The position numbers and the translations under genes were made by a program. DNA of 34,330 nucleotides from Marinobacter sp. (GTDB lineage Bacteria; Pseudomonadota; Gammaproteobacteria; Pseudomonadales; Oleiphilaceae). The notes below the pieces were generated by a model. It did no database searches, had not been told where the DNA came from, and worked only from the letters and a program-made list of their open reading frames with translations. This document shows positions 7,821 to 15,830 of this stretch, one piece after another. Positions within the stretch are counted from its first letter, which is position 1. The number at the start of each line of letters is the position of its first letter. Location of the stretch: positions 1 to 34,330 of the forward strand of contig JAKLLS010000025.1 in assembly GCA_022014155.1 (NCBI GenBank), given 5' to 3'.

Positions 7821-8249
7821 TCATAGAGTTCTGTACTCGTCTTTGTCCGGGAAGACTGTGTCATAGCACCAAGTAAATATGAACGCATAAACGAGATAAA
7901 ACACCACGAAAGCGACGTCGACGATCAGCGCTTCAATGATTCCTATCCCCATCCACCAGGCAATCAGTGGCAGTAGGGTGACCATGAGTCCAACCTCGAA
8001 AGTCACGGCGTGGAACAACCTCATTTTAAGAGACTTCCGGGTAGACCCGGTCAATCGTCTCAATCCGTGATCAAACCCGATATTGAAGAAATAGTTCCAT
8101 GCGGTTGCTACGGTTGCGCAGATAACGCCGAGAATGCCTGTTCTTTCCAGATCAAAGCCAAAGGTTATGACTGCCAGAGGAACGGAGAGAACAAGGCCAA
8201 TCGCCTCGAAAGAAATGGCCTGACGGATTCTGTCTTTGGTGGTTCTCAT
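7821..8249 (-). CDS. PACE-family (AceI-like) proton-coupled efflux protein
   Basis: 142 residues, four helices, two tandem bacterial transmembrane pair domains, located in the inner membrane. The four PACE motifs are visible. Motif 1A is RIRQAISFE (7-15), with the essential Glu at residue 15 as in AceI. Motif 1B is WNYFFNIGFD (51-60), motif 2A RLFHAVTFE (77-85) and motif 2B YAFIFTWCYD (121-130). Motif 1A has Gln10 where His is usual. Known members export chlorhexidine (a biguanide), acridines or short diamines. I chose ATG at 8249. A TTG at 8288 is in frame but falls inside the linker of the upstream riboswitch, so it is unlikely. No strong ribosome binding site is visible. The riboswitch suggests induction by guanidine and hence a guanidine-like substrate, which is inference. 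Confidence 0.9.
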   Translation of the reverse strand: MRTTKDRIRQAISFEAIGLVLSVPLAVITFGFDLERTGILGVICATVATAWNYFFNIGFDHGLRRLTGSTRKSLKMRLFHAVTFEVGLMVTLLPLIAWWMGIGIIEALIVDVAFVVFYLVYAFIFTWCYDTVFPDKDEYRTL

Positions 8250-8268
8250 GATGTCGGAAAATTTCACT

Positions 8269-8315
8269 GCGGGTCGTCCCGCGTTCAATTCCCGGGAAGG
8301 GTGGGGTCGTCCCCA
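8269..8315 (-). promoter_or_regulatory. Guanidine-II (mini-ykkC) riboswitch candidate
   Basis: On the minus strand two short hairpins carry identical ACGA tetraloops. P1 is TGGGG-ACGA-CCCCA (8315-8302) and P2 is GCGGG-ACGA-CCCGC (8282-8269). Both stems are perfect 5-base GC-rich helices, separated by 19 bases. Twin hairpins with ACGR loops and a variable linker are the defining architecture of the guanidine-II class, which normally controls small multidrug resistance (Gdx) guanidinium exporters and related genes. P2 ends 19 bases before the ATG of the PACE gene, which suits translational control. Two matching loops just upstream of an efflux gene are hard to explain by chance. A covariance-model search was not possible here. 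Confidence 0.82.
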
Positions 8316-8320
8316 ACAAA

Positions 8321-8353
8321 GAAAAGGGTCGCGACGTGAGTCGTGACCCTTTT
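8321..8353 (-). terminator. Terminator of tRNA(Met)
   Basis: AAAAGGGTCRCGAC pairs with GTCGYGACCCTTTT around a 4-base loop, with one G-T pair. On the minus strand the stem ends in TTTTCTTT. It starts 6 bases after the tRNA CCA end. Only five bases separate it from the P1 hairpin of the riboswitch. Confidence 0.8.
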
Positions 8354-8359
8354 GAATCT

Positions 8360-8436
8360 TGGTAGCAAGGGGCGGAGTCGAACCGCCGACCCCAGCATTA
8401 TGAGTGCTGTGCTCTAACCAACTGAGCTACCTTGCC
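8360..8436 (-). tRNA. tRNA-Met (anticodon CAT, elongator type)
   Basis: 77 bases including an encoded CCA. The acceptor stem is GGCAAGG/CCTTGCT. The D-arm holds AGCTCAGTTGGTTAGAGC, and the anticodon stem CAGCA/TGCTG encloses the loop CTCATAA, giving CAT. The T-arm is GGCGG-TTCGACT-CCGCC. The G1-U72 pair differs from the unpaired C1-A72 of the initiator, and the anticodon stem lacks the initiator's three G-C pairs, so this is an elongator methionine tRNA. The promoter lies at 8472-8500. Confidence 0.95.
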
Positions 8437-8471
8437 ATTTCGCTTTGGGCATCGCCCCAAACGAGGCGCGT

Positions 8472-8500
8472 ATTTTCAGTATTTGGGCGCGTTCTGTCAA
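8472..8500 (-). promoter_or_regulatory. Sigma-70 promoter of tRNA(Met)
   Basis: On the minus strand a perfect -35 box TTGACA (8500-8495) is followed after 17 bases by GAAAAT (8477-8472). A GC-rich discriminator (ACGCGCCTCG) comes next, typical of stable-RNA promoters under stringent control. The tRNA starts 35 bases downstream of the -10 box. A 6-base stem, TTTGGG/CCCAAA (8444-8461), lies in the leader. Confidence 0.65.
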
Positions 8501-8528
8501 GGCTTGAGGCCCGTTTTTTCCTGAAAAG

Positions 8529-9620
8529 TTACACGTTGAAGCGGAAGTGGATGACATCGCCGTCCTGGACGATGTAATCCTTGCCTTCCAGTCGCCATTT
8601 ACCGGCATCCTTGGCGCCGGCTTCGCCGTTGTATTGCACGAAGTCGTCGTAGCTGACCACTTCGGCGCGGATAAAGCCGCGTTCGAAGTCGGTGTGGATG
8701 ACAGCGGCGGCCTGAGGGGCTGTAGCGCCGATTCTGACGGTCCAGGCGCGTACTTCCTTCACGCCAGCGGTAAAGTAGGTCTGCAGGCCGAGGAGGCTGT
8801 ATCCGGCACGAATGACGCGGTCCAGGCCGGGCTCTTCCATGCCCATCTCGTCGAGGAACATGGCTTTCTCATCGTCTTCCAGCTCGGAGATTTCGGCTTC
8901 CAGCTTGTTGCAGATGGGGACCACCACGGCGTTTTCCGATTCGGCGATTGCCCTGACGGTATCCAGGTGCGGGTTGTTCTCGAAGCCGTCCTCGTTGACG
9001 TTGGCGATGTACATGGTCGGCTTGACGGTCAGCAGGCACAGTTCCCGGATCAGGGCCATCTGGTCCTTGTCGAGGTTCATGCTGCGTACGGGCTTGCCTT
9101 CGTTCAGTACTGGCAGCAGTTTTTCGAACATCTCAAGCTGAGCCTTGGCTTCCTTGTCACCACTCTTGGCTACGCGCTGAACGCGTTTGATGGCCTTTTC
9201 CACGGTTTCCAGGTCGGCCAGAGCCAGTTCGGTGTTGATGACGTCGATGTCGGAGGCCGGATCAATCTTGTTGGCCACGTGGATGACATTGCCGTCCTCA
9301 AAGCAACGGACTACATGAGCGATGGCGTCGGTCTGGCGGATGTTGGCCAGAAACTGGTTGCCCAGGCCTTCACCCTTGGAGGCGCCGGCGACCAGGCCGG
9401 CGATATCCACAAACTCCATGGTGGTGGGTACCACTCGCTCCGGCTTGACGATCTCGGCCAGCTTGGTGAGGCGTGGGTCGGGCATGGCGACAACGCCGGC
9501 GTTGGGCTCGATGGTGCAGAACGGGAAGTTTTCCGCGCCAATGCCTGATTTGGTCAGTGCGTTGAACAGGGTGGATTTGCCGACGTTGGGAAGGCCGACG
9601 ATGCCGCAGTTAAATCCCAT
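8529..9620 (-). CDS. ychF: Ribosome-binding ATPase YchF/Obg-like
   Basis: 363 residues, the usual length. The P-loop is GLPNVGKST (9-17). The G3 region is [17 protein letters not shown]. The G4 motif reads NKLE rather than NKxD, the change that makes this family prefer ATP over GTP. A helical domain sits in the middle and a TGS domain closes the protein (ending [10 protein letters not shown]). It associates with ribosomes and affects translation fidelity and oxidative stress responses. ATG at 9620 has GAGG about 7 bases upstream. It lies downstream of pth, as in Pseudomonas, but a REP-like repeat sits between the two. Confidence 0.97.
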   Translation of the reverse strand: MGFNCGIVGLPNVGKSTLFNALTKSGIGAENFPFCTIEPNAGVVAMPDPRLTKLAEIVKPERVVPTTMEFVDIAGLVAGASKGEGLGNQFLANIRQTDAIAHVVRCFEDGNVIHVANKIDPASDIDVINTELALADLETVEKAIKRVQRVAKSGDKEAKAQLEMFEKLLPVLNEGKPVRSMNLDKDQMALIRELCLLTVKPTMYIANVNEDGFENNPHLDTVRAIAESENAVVVPICNKLEAEISELEDDEKAMFLDEMGMEEPGLDRVIRAGYSLLGLQTYFTAGVKEVRAWTVRIGATAPQAAAVIHTDFERGFIRAEVVSYDDFVQYNGEAGAKDAGKWRLEGKDYIVQDGDVIHFRFNV

Positions 9621-9709
9621 GGAGTGCCTCTGCTGGTGCTGGAAAATTTGGGGCGGATTATACCGGTGTATGGTGGTGTAAGCGAGTAAGGGGAAATTTG
9701 GAGCCAGGT

Positions 9710-9788
9710 GTCGGATTACGCTTTGCTAATCCGACCTACGTAGGGGGAGGATAATCGTAGGTTGGATTAGCCGCATGCGTAATCCAAC
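9710..9788. repeat. REP-like pair of inverted 'GTYGGATTA' hairpins
   Basis: Two related hairpins stand in inverted orientation. The left one, 9710-9735, has stem GTCGGATTA/TAATCCGAC followed by CTACG. The right one is CGTAG (9756-9760) followed by stem GTTGGATTA/TAATCCAAC (9761-9788). The two units are near reverse complements of each other and are joined by a G-rich linker. I recall the pattern GTAGG-TCGGATTAG with TAATCCGAC as a common dispersed repeat in several proteobacteria, but could not check. It lies between pth and ychF. Confidence 0.75.
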
Positions 9789-9797
9789 ATGGCCGGC

Positions 9798-10388
9798 TCA
9801 GGGATTCGGTTTGAAACTGTGCAAGCGGTTCATGGCGGCGGGAAGTTTGCCGCTGGCGGCGTCCGGAAGCACGCGCATGATTTCGTCGATCACCGCGTTC
9901 AGCTCTTCGGTTTCCTGTTTGCCAAGGCGGCCGAGCACATAGCCGGTAACTTTGCGGCTGTCGCCAGGGTGGCCGATGCCGACTCGCAGTCTCAGGAAGT
10001 CGTTGGTGCCCAGATGGGCAATGGTGTCCCGCAGGCCGTTATGTCCGCCGTGTCCGCCGCCTTTCTTGAGCTTGGCGGTGCCGGGGGGGATGTCGAGTTC
10101 GTCGTGGGCGACGAGGATCTGTTGGGGCTGAATCTTGAAGAAATCCGCCAGTGCCTTGATGGCCAGGCCGCTGCGGTTCATAAAGGTGGTGGGATTCAGC
10201 AAGTGCAGGTCGAGACCCTGCCACTGGATGCGGGCGTAAAGCCCGTGGTATTTACGTTCGGGGCGGAGCGTCTGACCCGCAGCGCGGGCCAGAGCTTCGA
10301 CGAACAGGGCGCCGGCATTATGGCGGGTATTCTCGTAGTCAGGTCCGGGATTTCCCAGACCAACCACCATGAGGATATCCTGTGCCAT
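9798..10388 (-). CDS. pth: Peptidyl-tRNA hydrolase
   Basis: 196 residues. It recycles tRNA by cleaving peptidyl-tRNA released from stalled ribosomes. The active-site residues line up with E. coli Pth after a shift of +3: N13 (GLGNPG), H23 (TRHNAG), N71 (FMNRSG), D96 (AHDELD) and N117 (GHNGLR). ATG at 10388 gives the expected N terminus, and GAGGG lies upstream. It follows rplY by 30 bases on the same strand and is probably cotranscribed with it. Confidence 0.97.
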   Translation of the reverse strand: MAQDILMVVGLGNPGPDYENTRHNAGALFVEALARAAGQTLRPERKYHGLYARIQWQGLDLHLLNPTTFMNRSGLAIKALADFFKIQPQQILVAHDELDIPPGTAKLKKGGGHGGHNGLRDTIAHLGTNDFLRLRVGIGHPGDSRKVTGYVLGRLGKQETEELNAVIDEIMRVLPDAASGKLPAAMNRLHSFKPNP

Positions 10389-10418
10389 CCGCCGTTGCCC
10401 TCGTCAGTACAGGAGTGG

Positions 10419-11063
10419 TTACTCCTTGCTTTCGCCTTCTTCGCCTTCTTCACCTTCTTCGGTGTCATCAACCTTGGCGCCGCGCGGCTTGTGGATAGCC
10501 ACAACAGGAAGGTCGTGATCTTCGCCCTGGAGCAGGGCGGCAACACGAACGCCTTCCGGCAGTTTCAGGTCGCTCAGGTGGACAACCTTGTCCATGTCCA
10601 CTTCAGCCATATCGACTTCGATGAACTCAGGCAGGTTCTGCGGCAGACAGATCACTTCTACTTCAGTGATCTGGTGGTTGGCAACGCCGCCCTGAAGTTT
10701 GATGGCCGGTGCGCTGTCTTCGTTGATGAAGTGCAGCGGTACGTTGACGTGGATTTCGTGATCCTTGTCAACGCGCAGGAAGTCGGCGTGAGTCAGCAGC
10801 GGCTTGTACGGGTGACGCTGCAGATCCTTCAGGATAACGCTCTCTTTCTTGCCATCGAGTTCGATGGTCAGGACGTGAGAGAAGAAGGCCTCGTTCTCCA
10901 GAGCTTTTTTCAGCTCGTTGTGCCAGATGGCAATCGGAGTGGCTTCCTTGTTACCACCATAAACGATGGCCGGGATTTTACGCTCCTCACGACGCAGGCG
11001 GCGGCTCGCACCTCTCCCCTGATCGCCACGAGGAAATGCTTCGATAACAAATTCCTGGGACAT
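10419..11063 (-). CDS. rplY: 50S ribosomal protein L25 (long Ctc form)
   Basis: 214 residues. It binds 5S rRNA in the large subunit. The N-terminal L25 domain includes RRLRREERKIPAIVYGG and LKDLQRHPYKPLLTHADFLR. The C-terminal beta domain of the Ctc (TL5) form follows, ending in an acidic tail of EEGEEGE type. I chose ATG at 11063 (MSQEFVIEA) because GAGGT sits 7 bases upstream; the in-frame GTG at 11084 has no such site. It is separated from prs by a strong terminator, so it should have its own promoter in the AT-rich stretch at 11085-11158. Confidence 0.96.
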   Translation of the reverse strand: MSQEFVIEAFPRGDQGRGASRRLRREERKIPAIVYGGNKEATPIAIWHNELKKALENEAFFSHVLTIELDGKKESVILKDLQRHPYKPLLTHADFLRVDKDHEIHVNVPLHFINEDSAPAIKLQGGVANHQITEVEVICLPQNLPEFIEVDMAEVDMDKVVHLSDLKLPEGVRVAALLQGEDHDLPVVAIHKPRGAKVDDTEEGEEGEEGESKE

Positions 11064-11158
11064 GATATGTACCTCAATCGTCACCTGAACTGCCCGCGAC
11101 CAGGCGTGTGAACAGGCGATATTTTTAAATAGCCGTTGAAACTTTTCTCCGGCTGACT

Positions 11159-11192
11159 AAAAGAGTCGGGAGCCTTGAAAGGCTCCCGACTC
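11159..11192 (-). terminator. Rho-independent terminator after prs
   Basis: A perfect 12-base stem, GAGTCGGGAGCC/GGCTCCCGACTC, has a 6-base loop and on the minus strand is followed by TTTT. It separates prs from rplY. Confidence 0.9.
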
Positions 11193-11253
11193 AAATGCTG
11201 TTTCAGCGTATTGTAACCAGCTGAATGGCCTGAATATCTCCGGATTTTCCGGG

Positions 11254-12204
11254 TCAGGCGTTCTCGAACATGGCGCTGATGGACTCTTCGTTGCTCACGC
11301 GACGAATGGACTCCGCGAGCAGGCCCGCCATTCCGAGGATGCGGATTCTATCACAATTCCTTGCTTTGTCACCCAGCGGGATCGTGTCGCAGACCACCAG
11401 TTCGTCCAGTTGGGAGGCGTTGATGTTTTCAATGGCCGGGCCTGAGAGAACGGGGTGGGTGATGTAGGCAACCACTTTCGCTGCGCCATGCTCTTTCAGG
11501 GCATTGGCAGCCTTGCAAAGGGTGCCAGCGGTATCGATGATGTCGTCCACCAGGATGCAGGTCTTGTCTTTGACATCACCGATGATGTGCATGACCTGGG
11601 AGACGTTGGCCTTCGGGCGACGCTTGTCAATGATGGCCAGGTCGGCGTCGTCCAGTCGCTTGGCGACGGCGCGGGCGCGAACAACGCCGCCGACGTCCGG
11701 AGAGACAACGACAAAGTTTTCAAAGCGCTGTTTCTCGATGTCTTCCAGCATGACTGGAGTGGCGTAGATGTTGTCTACCGGGATATCGAAGAAGCCCTGA
11801 ATCTGGTCTGCGTGCAGGTCAACGGTCAGTACACGATCCACGCCGATGCTGGAAATCATGTCTGCCACAACCTTGGCGCTGATGGCTACCCGCGTTGAGC
11901 GAACGCGACGATCCTGGCGGGCGTACCCGTAATAGGGAATGACCGCGGTGATGCGTGTTGCGGAAGCACGGCGAAGTGCGTCGGCCATCACGATCAGTTC
12001 CATCAGGTTGTCGTTGGTGGGGAAGCAGGTGGGCTGGATGATGAAAACATCATGGCCTCGGACATTCTCATCGATCTCAACGGTGGTTTCACCATCGCTG
12101 AAGCGGCCTACAGTGGCCTGACCCATTGGAATATGGAGTTTCTGGGCAATAGCTTTGGCAAGGTCGGGATTGGCGTTGCCAGCAAAAATCATCAGTTTGG
12201 ACAC
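11254..12204 (-). CDS. prs: Ribose-phosphate pyrophosphokinase (PRPP synthetase)
   Basis: This cytosolic enzyme makes PRPP from ribose 5-phosphate and ATP for nucleotide, His, Trp and NAD synthesis. The 316 residues match class I enzymes. Visible marks are [14 protein letters not shown], the flexible-loop region [11 protein letters not shown], the metal site [12 protein letters not shown] and the PRPP loop [13 protein letters not shown]. The start is GTG at 12204 ([10 protein letters not shown]), with AGGA about 8 bases upstream. The frame stays open far upstream, but that extension would run through the tRNA(Gln) gene and is not coding. Confidence 0.97.
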   Translation of the reverse strand: MSKLMIFAGNANPDLAKAIAQKLHIPMGQATVGRFSDGETTVEIDENVRGHDVFIIQPTCFPTNDNLMELIVMADALRRASATRITAVIPYYGYARQDRRVRSTRVAISAKVVADMISSIGVDRVLTVDLHADQIQGFFDIPVDNIYATPVMLEDIEKQRFENFVVVSPDVGGVVRARAVAKRLDDADLAIIDKRRPKANVSQVMHIIGDVKDKTCILVDDIIDTAGTLCKAANALKEHGAAKVVAYITHPVLSGPAIENINASQLDELVVCDTIPLGDKARNCDRIRILGMAGLLAESIRRVSNEESISAMFENA

Positions 12205-12256
12205 GATGGCATCCTTCACGGTATCGGCGTTTGATTCAGAAGAAGCAGGAGAAAGG

Positions 12257-12331
12257 TGGCTGGGGTGGCAGGATTCGAACCTGCGCATGACGGGATCAAA
12301 ACCCGTTGCCTTACCACTTGGCGACACCCCA
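12257..12331 (-). tRNA. tRNA-Gln (anticodon TTG)
   Basis: 75 bases with encoded CCA. The acceptor stem is TGGGGTG/CACCCCA. The anticodon stem ACGGG/CCCGT encloses TTTTGAT, giving TTG. The T-arm is GCAGG-TTCGAAT-CCTGC. It sits 19 bases after ispE and 52 bases before prs on the same strand, so it is probably cut from a longer ispE-tRNA-prs transcript. The same arrangement is known in Pseudomonas. Confidence 0.96.
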
Positions 12332-12350
12332 GTATCGTGCTTTTTTGGCA

Positions 12351-13214
12351 TCATTTCAGCTCTGTCAGCTTTTTGTGAAGTGGTGAAATGTTCACCCCTT
12401 GAGCTACGAACCCCGTGATGCCGGAGGGTTTGCTTTCCCAGATAATCCGGGCTGCGGATTCTGTCGGGAAACGTCCAAATATGCAAGCCCCGGTTCCGGT
12501 TAATCTTGCAGGTCCGAATTGTGAAAGCCATTTCAGGCCTTGGTTAACCTCCGGATACAGTTTGCGAACTACATCCTCACAGTCGTTTCGGTACCTCGAG
12601 GCGTCTCCCTCAAAAGCGGGCGCTATTTTGATTCTAGGGGTGTTCCTTGTCAACCCTTGCTCGGAAAAAATCTTTCCTGTGTTTATATCGCAGGCGGGTT
12701 TAAGAACCAAAAACCAGTCTTCGGGCGGGTTGGCCGGGGTCAGGCGTTCACCGACGCCTTCGCCCCAGGCAGCGTGACCACGAACAAACACCGGTACGTC
12801 AGCACCCAGTTGCAGGCCCAGTTCCGCGAGTTGGTCCAGCGTCAACCCCAGTTGCCAGTAATGATTCAGGCCCAGCAGGACGGTCGCTGCATTGGAGCTG
12901 CCGCCACCAAGGCCTCCCCCCATGGGCAGGCGCTTATCGACGGACAGGATGACGCCTGGCAGCTTCTGGTTCCGGGTGCTGGCCAACAGTCGGGCGGCAC
13001 GGAGGATCAGGTTGTCGTCGTCCGCGACGCCGGGTATGGAGGGCTCAAGGTGGATGTCATGATGGCCGTCCTTCGCTGGCCGGAAGGTGATGTCGTCGCC
13101 ATAGTCCAGGAACTGGAACAGCGTCTGCAGCTCGTGATAACCGTCTGGCCTGCGCCCCACAATATGCAGGCAAAGATTGAGCTTCGCAGGGGAGGGAAGG
13201 GTAAAGGCGTTCAC
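12351..13214 (-). CDS. ispE: 4-diphosphocytidyl-2-C-methyl-D-erythritol kinase
   Basis: This GHMP kinase carries out the ATP-dependent step of the MEP isoprenoid pathway. 287 residues. Catalytic K11 lies in SPAKLNL, the ATP loop is [14 protein letters not shown] (about 98-111) and catalytic D139 lies in LGADVP. I chose GTG at 13214 ([14 protein letters not shown]), which overlaps the lolB stop as GTGA and gives the usual N terminus. A second GTG at 13241 would add nine residues with no ribosome binding site. The coupling with lolB implies translation by reinitiation. Confidence 0.95.
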   Translation of the reverse strand: MNAFTLPSPAKLNLCLHIVGRRPDGYHELQTLFQFLDYGDDITFRPAKDGHHDIHLEPSIPGVADDDNLILRAARLLASTRNQKLPGVILSVDKRLPMGGGLGGGSSNAATVLLGLNHYWQLGLTLDQLAELGLQLGADVPVFVRGHAAWGEGVGERLTPANPPEDWFLVLKPACDINTGKIFSEQGLTRNTPRIKIAPAFEGDASRYRNDCEDVVRKLYPEVNQGLKWLSQFGPARLTGTGACIFGRFPTESAARIIWESKPSGITGFVAQGVNISPLHKKLTELK

Positions 13215-13858
13215 CGGGTCGGGTCCGTTGTTTCGTTCCACTGGACGACAACCACTCTGACTCGCTTGTCTTCCTTTACCGCGGTTATGCGTGCCGGCAG
13301 TGGGGGGTACCCTGATATAAACGGTTGCCAGCGGTCGTAGCGGATCTCCCAGCCCTGCTGGCGAATCATCGCCAGTTGGTTTTCGTCGTTAAACAGCAGG
13401 CGGAAATCGCCGTCGGGTCCGGGCAGTCCGCGAATCCACCACACCAGGCTGTTGAGTGGGAGTTGCCAACCCGTGGCTGCCGCTATCAGGGCTTCCGGGT
13501 CCCCTGAGCGATAGGTCTCGCCATCGGGCAAGGTCAGCGAGATAAAGCCGGGAACGCCCTGCAGGCTGGTTCTGCCCATGCCAAGGAAGGATGACGACAG
13601 TTCCAGGTCGTAGGAGTCCCGTTCCTGGATCCAATGGTTGATAATGGCGGTCCCGCTGTCGGACGGTTGTTTCACGGCGAGCTTGCCGCTTAGCTCCCAG
13701 GACTGGAAATTTTTCAGGCGCTCGCTGCGCTCGCTCCAGTCAGCCGGTGGCTGGTCCGTCAGGCCTTCCGGTAGGGGGTCCAGCTGGATTGAAGTGCAGG
13801 CGCCCAGCGCCAGGGCGCAGGTGGCTGCCAGCAGCAGTCTGAGGCTGAAAAAAATCAA
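13211..13858 (-). CDS. lolB: Outer-membrane lipoprotein insertion protein LolB
   Basis: 215 residues. It receives lipoproteins from LolA and inserts them into the outer membrane. A lipoprotein signal peptide ends in the lipobox LGAC, with Cys21 as the lipidated residue. The mature part shows the LolB pattern, including [23 protein letters not shown] and [17 protein letters not shown]. The only plausible start is TTG at 13858, which overlaps the stop of the TPR lipoprotein as TTGA. It sits in the conserved lolB-ispE-prs order. Confidence 0.93.
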   Translation of the reverse strand: MIFFSLRLLLAATCALALGACTSIQLDPLPEGLTDQPPADWSERSERLKNFQSWELSGKLAVKQPSDSGTAIINHWIQERDSYDLELSSSFLGMGRTSLQGVPGFISLTLPDGETYRSGDPEALIAAATGWQLPLNSLVWWIRGLPGPDGDFRLLFNDENQLAMIRQQGWEIRYDRWQPFISGYPPLPARITAVKEDKRVRVVVVQWNETTDPTR

Positions 13859-15609
13859 GGTGCCTGATCTCCTGTCAGTCGCTCAATGGTCTCGATGAGG
13901 ATCGGATGATCAGGGTCAGCATCAATACCTTCTTTCCAGATGATGCGCGCCTGGTCCCGTGCGCCAGTGGACCACAGCGCCTCACCGTAGTGAGCGGATA
14001 CCTCGGGGTCAGGGTAGGCGGCCCAGGCCTCTGACAGGTAAGCCAGCGCCTCCCGCTGTTGTCCCTGGAGGTAGAGAACCCAGCCCATGCTATCCAGGAT
14101 GGCCGGGTTCTCGGGGTCGAGCGCCAGTGCACGCTCTATATAGGTTTGTGCCTCATCCAGGCGCTCGCGCTGGGTGGTAAGGATGTAGCCCAGCGCATTC
14201 AGGGCCACAGCATTCTCCGGCTCTTCGTCGACTATCTGTCGCAGGTCTTCTTCTGCCTGCTCTGCTGATCCCATGCTATCGAACAGCATGGCGCGGGCGT
14301 AGCGAATCCGGATGTTCTCCGGGAATGACGCCAGCGCTTCGGTGGCGGCATCTGCAGCGGCTTTTTCCTGTTCCTGATCGATCAGCAGGTTCACCTCAAG
14401 CAGCCAGAAGTTTTCAGCCTGATTCGGATTGGCCTCCCGCAGTTGGCGAATGTCGTCCAGTGCCGTGTCCAGTTCGCCCTGTTCGGCGAGGAGCGCACTG
14501 GCCCTGGCCAGTGCGGGAAAATAGTAGTTGCCTTCCTCCACGCTGCGATAATAACCGATAGCCTGTCGGGGCTTGTTTTCTTCGTCGGCGATCCGGCCCA
14601 GGTAATAATGGGCTTCACTGGTATGGTGACCCTGTTGGATCAGGCGGGTAAGGTCCTGTCTGGCCAGATCGATCTGGCCATTTTCCAGGGCGACCAGGGC
14701 ATGGGACAGGCGCAGCCCGGGGGTGTTGGGGAAGCGCTGCATCAATCGGTTAAATTCATCCTGGGCAGCCTGTAGCTCACCCTCGCCAATCAGCATGCGG
14801 CCATAGAGCGTGCCCATCTGACGGTTGGCTGGGAAGCGGCGGGTATTCACAAGCAAGAAGTCCAGGGCTTCACGGCGTTCGCCGACTTGATATAGCAGGT
14901 CGCCCTTCAGGATGATGGCTGGCTGGAAGTGCGGCTCATCCTGCAGCAGCGCGTCCACCCGTGCCAGTGCCTCTCTGGGCTTGCCGGTTACCTTGAGCAT
15001 CAGGGCAATGCTGTAGTTGAGCTCTGGTGTTTCAGGGTGGCGTTCTGCCATTTGTTCGTACAGGTTCAGAAGTTCTTCCTGCTGTTCCGGTGGCAGGTTG
15101 CCGGCCATGGCGGCAAGGCTGTCGAAATCTGCGTCGCCTCCCAGATCCATGATCCTTTCCATATGGTTCAGGGCGGATTGCAGCTCATTGCTCCTGATTG
15201 CCTGGATGGCTGATACCCGGTGCGCCTGGAGGTTGTCCGGGTCCACCTCCAGCCACAGGCTGGCGAGCTGTTGCTGGGCGTTGTCTCCGTTAAGGGACTG
15301 TGCGATGCGCATCGCCCGTTCAATAACCCCTTTGTCACGGGATTGTTTGGCGGCATTCAGGTAATTCACAAGGGTTACGTCATAGCGGCCCCGCTGGGCT
15401 GCGATCTCGGCGGACAAAAGCAGATAGAGTACTTCCGGCTCGAAATCGGCGTACTGGATTTCCTGTTTCCCGGCACCGGCCGGGGTATCCCCGGTGGATG
15501 CCTGTTCCCCGGTATTGGCCGAGTCGTCCGGTGTTCCGGTCAGTGAGGCGCAGCCAGTGAGTGACAGCCCAAGAAGGCAGGAAAGCAACAACGGTGCGGA
15601 TCTATGCAT
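13855..15609 (-). CDS. TPR-repeat lipoprotein
   Basis: 584 residues. The signal peptide ends in the lipobox LTGC (Cys20), so the protein is lipid-anchored, probably facing the periplasm on the outer membrane. A Gly/Thr/Asp-rich linker is followed by a long array of tetratricopeptide repeats. Typical units include EAHYYLGRIADEENKPRQAI, AVALNALGYILTTQRERLDE and ILDSMGWVLYLQGQQREAL. This gene usually stands between hemA and lolB in Pseudomonas-like genomes, and its exact job is not settled. ATG at 15609 is chosen for the lipoprotein signal; the longer frame upstream would hide it. It is divergent from hemA across 221 bases. Confidence 0.92.
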   Translation of the reverse strand: MHRSAPLLLSCLLGLSLTGCASLTGTPDDSANTGEQASTGDTPAGAGKQEIQYADFEPEVLYLLLSAEIAAQRGRYDVTLVNYLNAAKQSRDKGVIERAMRIAQSLNGDNAQQQLASLWLEVDPDNLQAHRVSAIQAIRSNELQSALNHMERIMDLGGDADFDSLAAMAGNLPPEQQEELLNLYEQMAERHPETPELNYSIALMLKVTGKPREALARVDALLQDEPHFQPAIILKGDLLYQVGERREALDFLLVNTRRFPANRQMGTLYGRMLIGEGELQAAQDEFNRLMQRFPNTPGLRLSHALVALENGQIDLARQDLTRLIQQGHHTSEAHYYLGRIADEENKPRQAIGYYRSVEEGNYYFPALARASALLAEQGELDTALDDIRQLREANPNQAENFWLLEVNLLIDQEQEKAAADAATEALASFPENIRIRYARAMLFDSMGSAEQAEEDLRQIVDEEPENAVALNALGYILTTQRERLDEAQTYIERALALDPENPAILDSMGWVLYLQGQQREALAYLSEAWAAYPDPEVSAHYGEALWSTGARDQARIIWKEGIDADPDHPILIETIERLTGDQAP

Positions 15610-15830
15610 GCAACATCCCGTATTCTGTATACAACGCATCTGAAACAGCCACCCCGAAATGGGTATGTGACCATGCAGTGCCGAGGCTCTATGATGGCAC
15701 AAGCATTTGATATTGCCCAACCTGTCAGCACTTCCCGAACTCTCTTGGGTTTTGGGTGGCGGCTGGGGCGGCAGGTCGGTAAAATGTCGTTAATAGTCCG
15801 TACTCTGGCATAAGGTCACGCAAACCCGAA

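Noticed and set aside
8269..8320. tRNA fragment on the plus strand (GTTCAATTC resembles a T-loop)
   Set aside because: The flanking bases do not pair as a T-arm and no acceptor or anticodon arm fits. The same bases form the guanidine-II hairpins on the minus strand.
9789..11111. Long open frame (440 codons) opposite pth and rplY
   Set aside because: It spans two well-supported genes and their gap on the other strand and shows no recognisable domain.
12205..12531. N-terminal extension of prs
   Set aside because: The frame is open upstream of GTG 12204, but it crosses the tRNA(Gln) gene and the ispE end and has no homologous residues.
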